Shown here: in pieces, positions 1-5,170 of the stretch
Numbering within the stretch: position 1 is the stretch's first letter
How the letters are laid out: each line of letters starts with the position of its first letter
NCBI GenBank assembly: GCA_965368175.1
Contig: CBDULX010000211.1
Span: forward strand, 1-5,170
DNA length: 5,170 bases
Reading direction: 5' to 3'
Source: CBDULX01 sp965368175
Lineage (GTDB): Bacteria > Pseudomonadota > Gammaproteobacteria > SZUA-229
Notes under the pieces: generated by a model
The model's input: only the letters and a program-made list of their open reading frames with translations
Database searches by the model: none
Told to the model about the DNA's origin: nothing
Translations under genes and position numbers: made by a program

Positions 1-1391
1 ACTACAAAGTAGCCGACATGTCACTGGCCGAATGGGGCCACAAAGAAATCCGCATCGCGGAAACCGAAATGCCCGGCCTGATGGCCCTGCGTGAAGAGTA
101 CGCCGGCCAGAATCCACTTAAAGGCGCCCGAATCACTGGCAGCCTCCACATGACTATCCAGACCGCTGTACTGATCGAAACCCTGGTTGACCTGGGTGCA
201 GAAGTGCGCTGGGCGTCCTGTAATATTTTCTCTACCCAGGATCAGGCGGCTGCAGCCATAGCCGATAACGGAATTCCCGTATTTGCCTGGAAAGGCGAAA
301 CCATTGAAGAATACTGGTGGTGTACCGAACAGGCACTGACCTGGCCAGACGGCAAGACACCCAACATGATTCTGGATGATGGTGGTGATGCCACGTTGCT
401 GATACACAAGGGTGCAGAATTTGAAAAAGCCGGCGCCATTCCCGATGCAAAAGCCAGTGACAACGAAGAATGGAAAGCCATTATCGATGTTTTAAAGCGC
501 ACCATCAGCAACGGTTCCAGTAAATGGACCGATATGGTCAACAGCATCAAAGGTGTAACCGAAGAAACCACTACCGGTGTACATCGCCTGTATCAGATGA
601 TGGAAGCCGGTGAACTGATGTTTCCTGCCATGAACGTCAACGATTCGGTAACAAAATCAAAATTTGATAACCTGTACGGCTGTCGTGAGTCTCTACTGGA
701 CGGTATCAAACGCGCCACTGACGTTATGATCGCCGGTAAAATATGCGTGGTACTGGGTTACGGCGATGTGGGTAAAGGCTGTGCCCAGGCATTCCGCGGC
801 ATGGGTGCTACGGTTTGGGTTACTGAAATTGATCCCATCTGCGCCTTACAGGCATCAATGGAAGGTTATCGCGTGATGGACATGAACGATGTGGCCAGCC
901 AGGGTGATATTTTTGTTACCACCACCGGTAATGTCAGCGTCATCAACCATGATCATATGTCAGCGATGAAAAATGAAGCCATCGTCTGCAACATTGGTCA
1001 TTTTGATTCAGAAATTGATATAGCGTCACTGGAAAAATACCAGTGGGAAGAAATCAAACCACAGGTTGATCACGTTATCTTCCCTGATGGAAAACGTATC
1101 ATTATTCTGGCGAAAGGTCGCCTGGTGAACCTGGGTTGCGCTACCGGTCATCCAAGCTTTGTTATGTCGGCTTCGTTTACCAATCAGGTAATGGCGCAGA
1201 TAGAGTTCTTTAAGCATGCGGATAAATACGAGAACAAGGTTTATATCCTGCCCAAGGTACTCGACGAAAAAGTCGCCCGCCTGCATCTTGAAAAGATTGG
1301 TGTCAATTTAACCCAGCTCAGCCAGGAACAGGCTGATTACATCAATGTACCGGTTAATGGCCCATACAAACCAGATCACTATCGTTACTAA
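1..1391 (+). CDS. ahcY: S-adenosylhomocysteine hydrolase (adenosylhomocysteinase), 5' partial
   Basis: Cytosolic NAD-dependent enzyme that splits S-adenosylhomocysteine into adenosine and homocysteine, relieving product inhibition of SAM methyltransferases. The frame is open to the left edge: codons 3-17 read YKVAD before the ATG at 18, as inside the family's N-terminus, so 18 is an internal Met and the true start lies outside the window. Numbered from that Met: LDDGGD at 119-124; a proteobacterial-type insertion near 140-175; EETTTGVH at 182-189, contacting NAD; TKSKFD with the catalytic Lys213/Asp217 pair; Rossmann motif GYGDVGKG at 247-254; NIGHFD near 325-330; GHPSFVMSASFTNQV near 377-391; and the C-terminal KPDHYRY, whose Lys and Tyr reach the neighbouring subunit's NAD site in the tetramer. 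All key residues are intact. A hairpin follows the stop. Any SAH riboswitch would lie upstream of the window. Identification is essentially certain. Confidence 0.98.
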   Translation, partial: YKVADMSLAEWGHKEIRIAETEMPGLMALREEYAGQNPLKGARITGSLHMTIQTAVLIETLVDLGAEVRWASCNIFSTQDQAAAAIADNGIPVFAWKGETIEEYWWCTEQALTWPDGKTPNMILDDGGDATLLIHKGAEFEKAGAIPDAKASDNEEWKAIIDVLKRTISNGSSKWTDMVNSIKGVTEETTTGVHRLYQMMEAGELMFPAMNVNDSVTKSKFDNLYGCRESLLDGIKRATDVMIAGKICVVLGYGDVGKGCAQAFRGMGATVWVTEIDPICALQASMEGYRVMDMNDVASQGDIFVTTTGNVSVINHDHMSAMKNEAIVCNIGHFDSEIDIASLEKYQWEEIKPQVDHVIFPDGKRIIILAKGRLVNLGCATGHPSFVMSASFTNQVMAQIEFFKHADKYENKVYILPKVLDEKVARLHLEKIGVNLTQLSQEQADYINVPVNGPYKPDHYRY

Positions 1392-1412
1392 TTCAGTACG
1401 ATAATACAAACA

Positions 1413-1441
1413 CCGGGGTTCAACTTGAACCTGAACCCCGG
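1413..1441 (+). terminator. Probable intrinsic terminator after ahcY
   Basis: A perfect 10-bp stem pairs CCGGGGTTCA (1413-1422) with TGAACCCCGG (1432-1441) around a 9-nt loop, starting 21 nt after the ahcY stop. The stem is strong, but the following run (CTCTGTTTC) is only modestly T-rich, so termination may be partial and allow read-through into metF. The segment 1426-1437 is a tandem TGAACC repeat, which permits a shorter competing hairpin (GGTTC 1417-1421 with GAACC 1427-1431). Confidence 0.7.
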
Positions 1442-1503
1442 CTCTGTTTCACTGTTATAAGGTAAAAAAATCTGCCTTTAAACTGATACAGGCGAAAAAA
1501 ATA

Positions 1504-2361
1504 ATGAAATCACAAAAGAAATTTACACCCAGTTTCAGCTGCGAGTTTTTTCCACCCAAAACTGAACAGGGTATGGAAAAATTACAGGCAACCAGCCAGC
1601 AACTGAATGCTGTTATCAAGCCCGAATATTTTTCTGTTACCTTCGGTGCCGGCGGCTCTACCCGTGAACGCACATTCGAGGCTGTGAAGCAGATTAATCA
1701 GATTTCGGATATAGATGTAGCGCCACACTTATCCTGTATTGGCTCAACAAGAAAACAGCTCACCGAAGTGCTGGATGATTACAAACAACAGGGTATACGG
1801 CGAATAGTTACACTTCGTGGTGATATGCCATCGGGCATGGTGTCTGCCGGTGAATTTAACTACGCCAATGAACTGGTCAGTTTTATTCGCCAGGAATACG
1901 GCGATCATTTTAAACTGGAAGTCGCTGCTTACCCGGAATTCCACCCCCAGTCCGAATCAGCCAGCAAGGACCTGTTAAATTTTAAACGTAAAATCGAGGC
2001 AGGTGCCAACAGCGCCATTACCCAGTATTTTTATAATATTGATGCCTATTTTCGTTTTGTCGAAAGCTGTGAACTCATGGGGCTCGATATCGCGATCATG
2101 CCCGGCATTATGCCGATCACCAATTTTACCAATTTGTCTCGCTTCTCCGAAGCCTGCGGAGCAGAAATTCCACGCTGGTTAAAAAAGCGCCTGCAGGCCT
2201 ACGGTGATGACATAGAGTCGATAAAATCTTTTGGCGCCGATGTCGTCACTGATCTTTGTCAACGTCTACTGGATGCTGGCGCGCCCGGTTTACATTTTTA
2301 TACCCTGAATCAGGCTGAAGCCACGCTAAAGATCTGGGATCGTCTTTCGGTCAGAAACTAA
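1504..2361 (+). CDS. metF: 5,10-methylenetetrahydrofolate reductase
   Basis: FAD-dependent cytosolic enzyme that reduces 5,10-methylene-THF to 5-methyl-THF, the methyl donor for converting homocysteine to methionine. The 285 residues match the short bacterial single-domain TIM-barrel form (E. coli about 296) without the C-terminal SAM-binding regulatory domain of eukaryotes. Visible family motifs: SCEFFPPKT at 12-20 with the catalytic Glu at 14; SVTFGAGGSTRERT at 44-57; APHLSCIGSTR at 73-83; TLRGDMP at 103-109 with the folate-contacting Asp107; AAYPEFHPQS at 141-150; AGANSAITQYFYN at 167-179 with the substrate-site Gln174; IMPGIMPITNF at 198-208; and GAPGLHFYTLN at 259-269. The ATG is supported by a modest SD-like AGGCGA (1490-1495), 8 nt upstream; no earlier in-frame start is apparent. 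The bases GCCT (1474-1477) can pair weakly with AGGC, partly hiding that site. The next gene begins 8 nt after the stop. No MetJ-like operator was seen. Confidence 0.97.
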   Translation: MKSQKKFTPSFSCEFFPPKTEQGMEKLQATSQQLNAVIKPEYFSVTFGAGGSTRERTFEAVKQINQISDIDVAPHLSCIGSTRKQLTEVLDDYKQQGIRRIVTLRGDMPSGMVSAGEFNYANELVSFIRQEYGDHFKLEVAAYPEFHPQSESASKDLLNFKRKIEAGANSAITQYFYNIDAYFRFVESCELMGLDIAIMPGIMPITNFTNLSRFSEACGAEIPRWLKKRLQAYGDDIESIKSFGADVVTDLCQRLLDAGAPGLHFYTLNQAEATLKIWDRLSVRN

Positions 2362-2369
2362 ACACCATT

Positions 2370-3719
2370 ATGGACAATTCATCCCTGATTCAACGCGACC
2401 TGTCACACGTCTGGCATCCCTGCACCCAGATGAAAGACCACGAATGGTTGCCAGTGATCCCAATCAAAAAAGGTAAAGGAGTATGGCTGGAAGACTTTGA
2501 GGGTAATCGTTATCTGGATGCCATCAGTTCCTGGTGGGTGAATTTATTTGGTCATGCCAATCCACGCATCAATCAGGCGATCAAGGACCAGCTCGACCAG
2601 CTGGAGCATGTCATCATGGCGGGTTTCACTCATCAGCCGGTGATTGATTTATCCAGCCGGCTGGTAGAAATTACACCGCAAGGCCTGGAACATGTATTCT
2701 ATGCCGACAATGGATCCTCTGCGGTAGAAGTTGCACTCAAGATGAGCTTCCATTACTGGCATAACAAAGGCCAGCATAAAAAAACCCGGTTCATCAATCT
2801 CGCCAACAGCTATCATGGCGAAACCCTGGGTGCTCTGTCATTAGGGGATGTCGCGATCTATAAAGACACCTATAAACCTTTATTACTGGATGTAATCACC
2901 GCGCCCTCACCGGACGGTTATCTCGCTGAACCCGGTGAAACCTATTCCGAATATGCACTACGCAGCTTCGAAGAAATGGATCGACTGTTACAGCAGCATG
3001 CCGATGAAACCTGTGCCGTCATTATCGAACCTCTGGTTCAGTGCGCGGGCAACATGCGCATGTACGATCCAGTGTATATCAGCAAACTTCGTGAAGCCTG
3101 TGACAAATACAATGTGCACCTGATCGCCGACGAAATCGCCGTTGGTTTTGGACGCACGGGTAAAATGTTTGCCTGTGAACATGCCGGTATCACTCCGGAT
3201 TTTCTCTGTTTATCCAAAGGCCTGACCGGTGGTTACCTGCCACTGTCGGCAGTCTTAACCAGTGATCACATTTACCAGACATTCTACGATGACTATGACA
3301 AACAGACCGCGTTCCTGCATTCTCACAGCTATACTGGAAACCCCCTCGGTTGCAGTGCGGCCTTAGCCACCCTGGATATTTTTCAACAGGATAAAGTACT
3401 TGAAAATAATCAGGTTTTAATCCAGGCCATGCAGCAAGCGACGGAATCTTTCAAAGATCATCCCCATGTGGCTGAAGTTCGCCAGACTGGTATGATACTG
3501 GCTATTGAAATGGTCAAAAACAAAACCACCAGAGAAGCCTATCCCTGGCAGGAACGTCGCGGACTCACGGTCTACCAGCATGCCCTTAAAAATGAAATGT
3601 TACTACGACCACTGGGAAATGTGGTTTATTTCATGCCGCCTTATGTTATCGATGAACAGCAAATTCATGACATGGCTGAAATCGCCAGGCAGGGTATAGA
3701 TCTGGCAACTAAAGACTGA
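2370..3719 (+). CDS. bioA: Adenosylmethionine--8-amino-7-oxononanoate aminotransferase (DAPA synthase)
   Basis: PLP-dependent class III aminotransferase of biotin synthesis, converting KAPA to 7,8-diaminopelargonate; the classical enzyme uses SAM as amino donor. Its 449 residues are slightly longer than E. coli BioA (about 429). Motifs: the BioA signature VWHPCTQMKDHE at 14-25; SSWWVNLFGHANP at 53-65, with the paired Trp of the substrate site; YADNGSSAVEVALKM at 111-125, the PLP-phosphate loop; SYHGET at 147-152; ADEIAVGFGRTG at 253-264, with Asp254 for the PLP pyridine nitrogen; LSKGLTGG at 281-288, with Schiff-base Lys283; HSHSYTGNPLGCSAA at 317-331; and RPLGNVVYFMPPY at 413-425, with the substrate-carboxylate Arg413. 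The start lies 8 nt after metF without a clear Shine-Dalgarno, so translation is probably coupled. The stop overlaps the rsmE start. No other bio genes are visible, so the biotin pathway is split here. The HPCTQM signature makes another class III aminotransferase unlikely. Confidence 0.97.
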   Translation: MDNSSLIQRDLSHVWHPCTQMKDHEWLPVIPIKKGKGVWLEDFEGNRYLDAISSWWVNLFGHANPRINQAIKDQLDQLEHVIMAGFTHQPVIDLSSRLVEITPQGLEHVFYADNGSSAVEVALKMSFHYWHNKGQHKKTRFINLANSYHGETLGALSLGDVAIYKDTYKPLLLDVITAPSPDGYLAEPGETYSEYALRSFEEMDRLLQQHADETCAVIIEPLVQCAGNMRMYDPVYISKLREACDKYNVHLIADEIAVGFGRTGKMFACEHAGITPDFLCLSKGLTGGYLPLSAVLTSDHIYQTFYDDYDKQTAFLHSHSYTGNPLGCSAALATLDIFQQDKVLENNQVLIQAMQQATESFKDHPHVAEVRQTGMILAIEMVKNKTTREAYPWQERRGLTVYQHALKNEMLLRPLGNVVYFMPPYVIDEQQIHDMAEIARQGIDLATKD

Positions 3720-3721
3720 TG
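3717..3721 (+). other. TGATG stop/start overlap between bioA and rsmE
   Basis: The bioA stop TGA (3717-3719) shares its A with the rsmE start ATG (3719-3721). No convincing Shine-Dalgarno lies in the preceding bases (GGCAACTAAAGAC), so the rsmE start probably depends on ribosomes terminating on bioA. This is direct sequence evidence for cotranscription of the two genes. Confidence 0.85.
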
Positions 3722-4450
3722 AGAATTCCACGCATCTACTATATGGGCGAATTACTGCCCGGCTCCGAGTATGAACTTGATCAGCAATCCTCCCATCACC
3801 TGTCTCGAGTTTTAAGGCTTAAACAGGACGACCCACTCATTCTGTTTAACGGTGAGGGTGGCGAATACCATTCACAACTTAAATTAGCAGGTAAAAAAGC
3901 TTACGCTATTATTCAACAGCACCTTCCGGTTAACCGTGAATCCAGTTTAAATATTACCTTATTACAGGGCATATCGAAGGGCGAACGAATGGATATTGTG
4001 ATTCAAAAATCCATTGAACTGGGTGTCAATCGTATTATTCCGGTGATGTGCCAGAGGACCGTAGTCAATTTAAAAGCCGACAGACAGGAAAAAAAGCTCA
4101 AACACTGGCAGGGTATTTTAATTAATGCCTGCGAACAATCCGGGCGTACCGCCATTCCTCAGTTATTACCCTCCATCATGTTCAAGGATTTACCACTACA
4201 GGATCTCGCAGGTCTAAAACTGACTCTTGACCCGCATTCGAAACAATCATTAAAAAATCTTGAACCACAGAATAACCAGCTCACTTTTTTAATTGGACCA
4301 GAGGGCGGCTTAACCGATGAAGAACTCATGCAGTCAAAAGCGCTAGGGTTTGAAGGCATACGACTGGGACCCAGAGTGTTACGAACAGAAACCGCAGCAA
4401 TCACTGCCCTGGCTTTATCACAAACACTCTGGGGAGATTTTAACCAGTAA
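3719..4450 (+). CDS. rsmE: 16S rRNA (uracil(1498)-N3)-methyltransferase
   Basis: SPOUT-class methyltransferase that uses SAM to make m3U1498 in helix 44 of 16S rRNA, in the decoding region of the 30S subunit. Its 243 residues equal the usual family length. The N-terminal PUA-like RNA-binding part (about 1-70) carries RIYYMGELLPG, then HHLSRVLRLKQDD and FNGEGGEYHSQL. The C-terminal knotted SPOUT part begins LLQGISKGERMDIVIQKSIELGV (positions 81-103, shown here only to locate it), followed by INACEQSGR at 135-143, the SAM-loop motif LIGPEGGLTDEE at 191-202, and the knot segment LGPRVLRTETAAITAL at 216-231. All landmarks expected for an active enzyme are present. It is the last gene of the metF-bioA-rsmE set and is AT-richer than tspO. 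Its product SAH is the substrate of AhcY encoded upstream. Confidence 0.96.
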   Translation: MRIPRIYYMGELLPGSEYELDQQSSHHLSRVLRLKQDDPLILFNGEGGEYHSQLKLAGKKAYAIIQQHLPVNRESSLNITLLQGISKGERMDIVIQKSIELGVNRIIPVMCQRTVVNLKADRQEKKLKHWQGILINACEQSGRTAIPQLLPSIMFKDLPLQDLAGLKLTLDPHSKQSLKNLEPQNNQLTFLIGPEGGLTDEELMQSKALGFEGIRLGPRVLRTETAAITALALSQTLWGDFNQ

Positions 4451-4471
4451 CTACAGGACAATAATCTGGCC

Positions 4472-4496
4472 ACTGATTTAAATTGTATAAATCAGT
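4472..4496. repeat. AT-rich inverted repeat downstream of rsmE
   Basis: A perfect 9-bp inverted repeat, ACTGATTTA (4472-4480) and TAAATCAGT (4488-4496), with a 7-nt loop, begins 22 nt after the rsmE stop. Its place suggests a 3' end or mRNA-stabilising hairpin for the metF-bioA-rsmE transcript. However, the stem is AT-rich and no T run follows on either strand, so it is not a textbook intrinsic terminator. A protein-binding palindrome is an alternative. Confidence 0.5.
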
Positions 4497-4521
4497 ACTT
4501 AATACAGCTCAAAAAAAATCA

Positions 4522-4538
4522 AAATAAACATTATTAAC
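4522..4538. repeat. Direct repeat, left copy (AAATAAACA + TTATTAAC, contiguous)
   Basis: AAATAAACA (4522-4530) is joined directly to TTATTAAC (4531-4538). The same two words recur in the same order and strand at 4590-4598 and 4606-4613, separated there by 7 nt. The region is AT-rich, which lowers the weight of each word alone, but both words in the same order are unlikely to be coincidence. Confidence 0.55.
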
Positions 4539-4589
4539 TGGTTGTTGCTTATTCTCACTATTAGTCAGTACCGTTATTCAACCTTTCCC

Positions 4590-4613
4590 AAATAAACAGA
4601 GTGAGTTATTAAC
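4590..4613. repeat. Direct repeat, right copy (split by GAGTGAG)
   Basis: AAATAAACA (4590-4598), the 7-nt insert GAGTGAG (4599-4605), then TTATTAAC (4606-4613). This copy overlaps the outer (R'-like) end of the attC-like element. On the minus strand it reads GTTAATAA, beginning at the position where a cassette would end. The AGTGAG inside it is complementary to CTCACT at 4554-4559, and TAACGG (4610-4615) is complementary to CCGTTA at 4571-4576; these two pairings cross each other. Confidence 0.5.
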
Positions 4614-4672
4614 GGACGAATTATCTTGACGCGCGTCTTTATGCGCGGTCAGGATTGAACGATTTATTAGGC
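4607..4672 (-). mobile_element. Integron attC-like recombination site (candidate, degenerate)
   Basis: Read on the minus strand, 11 nt after the tspO stop, the order is: R''-like GCCTAAT (4672-4666; consensus RYYYAAC, 6 of 7), a 5-nt spacer, L''-like GTTCAAT, a central stem, L'-like sequence, a short spacer, and R'-like GTTAATA (4613-4607; consensus GTTRRRY). The stretch CTAATAAATCGTTCAA closely resembles the start of aadA-type attC sites (CTAACAATTCGTTCAA from memory). The + strand, which would be the recombining bottom strand, folds with TATCTTGAC (4622-4630) against GTCAGGAT (4648-4655; one G-T wobble) and GCGC (4631-4634) against GCGC (4643-4646), with G4647 bulged and an 8-nt loop. The 66-bp length suits the family. 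Weak points are AAT instead of AAC in R'' and poor R''/R' complementarity. It could instead be an ordinary 3' hairpin. Confidence 0.42.
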
Positions 4673-4682
4673 AAGGATACCA

Positions 4683-5170
4683 CTAACCAAGAATCTGCGG
4701 GTTAAGCTGCCAGAGAGAATAATTTAGCGCAGATGCGAAGCTAACCCACAGCAAATATGGGATAAGTAGCGCACCAGCAAGCGGACGTACGCGCCAGAAA
4801 GAGACAAGGGTAGCCAAGATCAGGAACCACAGCACCAGGATGTCGGCGAACGCCAATGCGCCGCGGTGCCATGCAAAGAAAACCCAACTCCATAGTGCGT
4901 TGAGCGTAAGTTGTAACAGAAATAACATGAGCGCTTGTCGATTGGTGCGGAATCCACCTGAGCGCCATACCAACCAGGCGGCGATGCCCATCAAGGCATA
5001 CAGAACCGTCCACACCGGACCAAATATCCCTGCCGAAGGCGCCCAATTTGGCTGGATAAGTTGGCCGTAGAAAACCTTGGCCTGTATTGAAGCCACGGCT
5101 CCAACGGCAGAAGCAGCAAAGCTCAATACCAGCCAACCTACAAGTCCGAGAATCTGTTTTTGCTTTGATA
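4683..5170 (-). CDS. tspO: TspO/MBR-family tryptophan-rich membrane protein, 5' partial
   Basis: Five-helix membrane protein of the TspO/peripheral benzodiazepine receptor family, which binds porphyrins and hydrophobic ligands; its bacterial roles lie in tetrapyrrole and stress responses, and the exact activity is unsettled. The frame is open to the right edge. Beyond the Leu (TTG) at 5126-5124 it continues upstream as KQKQILGLVGWLV, a typical first-helix start, so the real start is outside the window; 161 residues are visible (usual total about 150-165). Seen in order: helix 1 GLVGWLVLSFAASAVGAV; the loop and helix 2 signature NWAPSAGIFGPVWTVLYALMG; helix 3 ALMLFLLQLTLNALWSWVFF; helix 4 ADILVLWFLILATLVSFW; helix 5 LLIPYLLWVSFASALNYSLW, then QLNPQILG and TAG. 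The loop has PSAG where relatives often have PPxW-like sequence. Three 60-nt samples give 50-58% GC, versus 38-40% in two rsmE samples. It converges on rsmE and is followed by an attC-like hairpin, hinting at acquisition. Confidence 0.93.
   Translation of the reverse strand, partial: SKQKQILGLVGWLVLSFAASAVGAVASIQAKVFYGQLIQPNWAPSAGIFGPVWTVLYALMGIAAWLVWRSGGFRTNRQALMLFLLQLTLNALWSWVFFAWHRGALAFADILVLWFLILATLVSFWRVRPLAGALLIPYLLWVSFASALNYSLWQLNPQILG

Noticed and set aside
1392..1503. Possible SAM or SAH riboswitch, MetJ operator, or promoter (TTATAA at 1455-1460, GATAAT at 1400-1405) ahead of metF
   Set aside because: The only strong structure is the terminator hairpin, with no junction architecture of a known SAM/SAH riboswitch and no AGACGTCT-like boxes. 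Neither -10-like hexamer has a credible -35 at 16-18 bp spacing.
4159..4473. Open frame of 104 codons antisense to the 3' half of rsmE
   Set aside because: It lies opposite a fully conserved SPOUT domain, resembles no family I know, and has no ribosome site of note. It is a shadow of rsmE codon structure. The other antisense frames under ahcY, metF and bioA were discarded for the same reason.
4504..4525. T8 run on the minus strand (4518-4511) as an intrinsic terminator for tspO
   Set aside because: No stable hairpin immediately precedes the run on that strand, so only the T tract can be supported.
4626..4655. TTGACG at 4626-4631 as a -35 element and the palindrome GACGCGCGTC (4628-4637) as an operator
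   Set aside because: No -10 hexamer follows at suitable spacing, no + strand gene follows, and the bases are better explained as the arms of the larger hairpin.
4607..4672. The attC-like element read in the + orientation, as the end of an rsmE-side cassette
   Set aside because: On the + strand the outer boxes are TATTAAC and ATTAGGC. These fit RYYYAAC/GTTRRRY less well, and rsmE is a core gene in an operon ending more than 150 nt away.
4840..5070. 76-codon + strand frame opposite tspO
   Set aside because: The minus strand carries a clear five-helix TspO sequence here; the + frame has no recognisable domain.
1..5170. CRISPR array, tRNA or rRNA genes, insertion sequence, or a new defence or metabolic system
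   Set aside because: No regularly spaced repeats, tRNA cloverleaf, rRNA signatures or transposase motifs were seen. Every long coding frame belongs to a well-known family.

Overview
The window reads as a gammaproteobacterial chromosome segment. Four co-directional (+) housekeeping genes are followed by a short AT-rich intergenic region and then a convergent (-) gene of different character. The assignment rests on the type of proteins present: an S-adenosylhomocysteine hydrolase with the insertion usual in proteobacteria, a short MetF without a regulatory domain, a BioA of the HPCTQM type, and bioA adjoining rsmE as I recall from pseudomonads. SAH hydrolase rather than only a Pfs/LuxS route argues against an enteric bacterium. 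I cannot name a genus.

Layout: (1) 1-1391, ahcY, 5' end cut by the window. (2) 1413-1441, a strong GC-rich hairpin with a weak U tract, separating ahcY from what follows. (3) 1504-2361 metF, 2370-3719 bioA and 3719-4450 rsmE, a tight set with an 8-nt gap and then a 1-nt TGATG overlap, very probably one operon. (4) 4451-4682, a gene-free, AT-rich stretch rich in inverted and direct repeats. (5) 4683 to the right edge on the minus strand, a TspO/MBR-family membrane protein cut at its 5' end.

The first four genes share S-adenosylmethionine chemistry. AhcY clears the SAH left by methyl transfer and returns homocysteine. MetF makes the methyl-THF used to remethylate homocysteine to methionine. 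BioA in its classical form spends SAM as an amino donor for biotin synthesis. RsmE spends SAM to methylate 16S rRNA. The grouping looks like a conserved core locus, not a novel system.

The most noteworthy element is just 3' of tspO. A roughly 66-bp imperfect inverted repeat (4607-4672) has the size, box spacing and box sequences of an integron attC recombination site, oriented as expected for a tspO gene cassette. Its AAC/GTT core is imperfect (AAT in R''). tspO is also visibly more GC-rich than rsmE. The left edge of the attC-like element adjoins one copy of a split direct repeat (4522-4538 and 4590-4613). This suggests that tspO may be a captured cassette or a remnant without its integrase, but that is an inference needing covariance-model and comparative tests.
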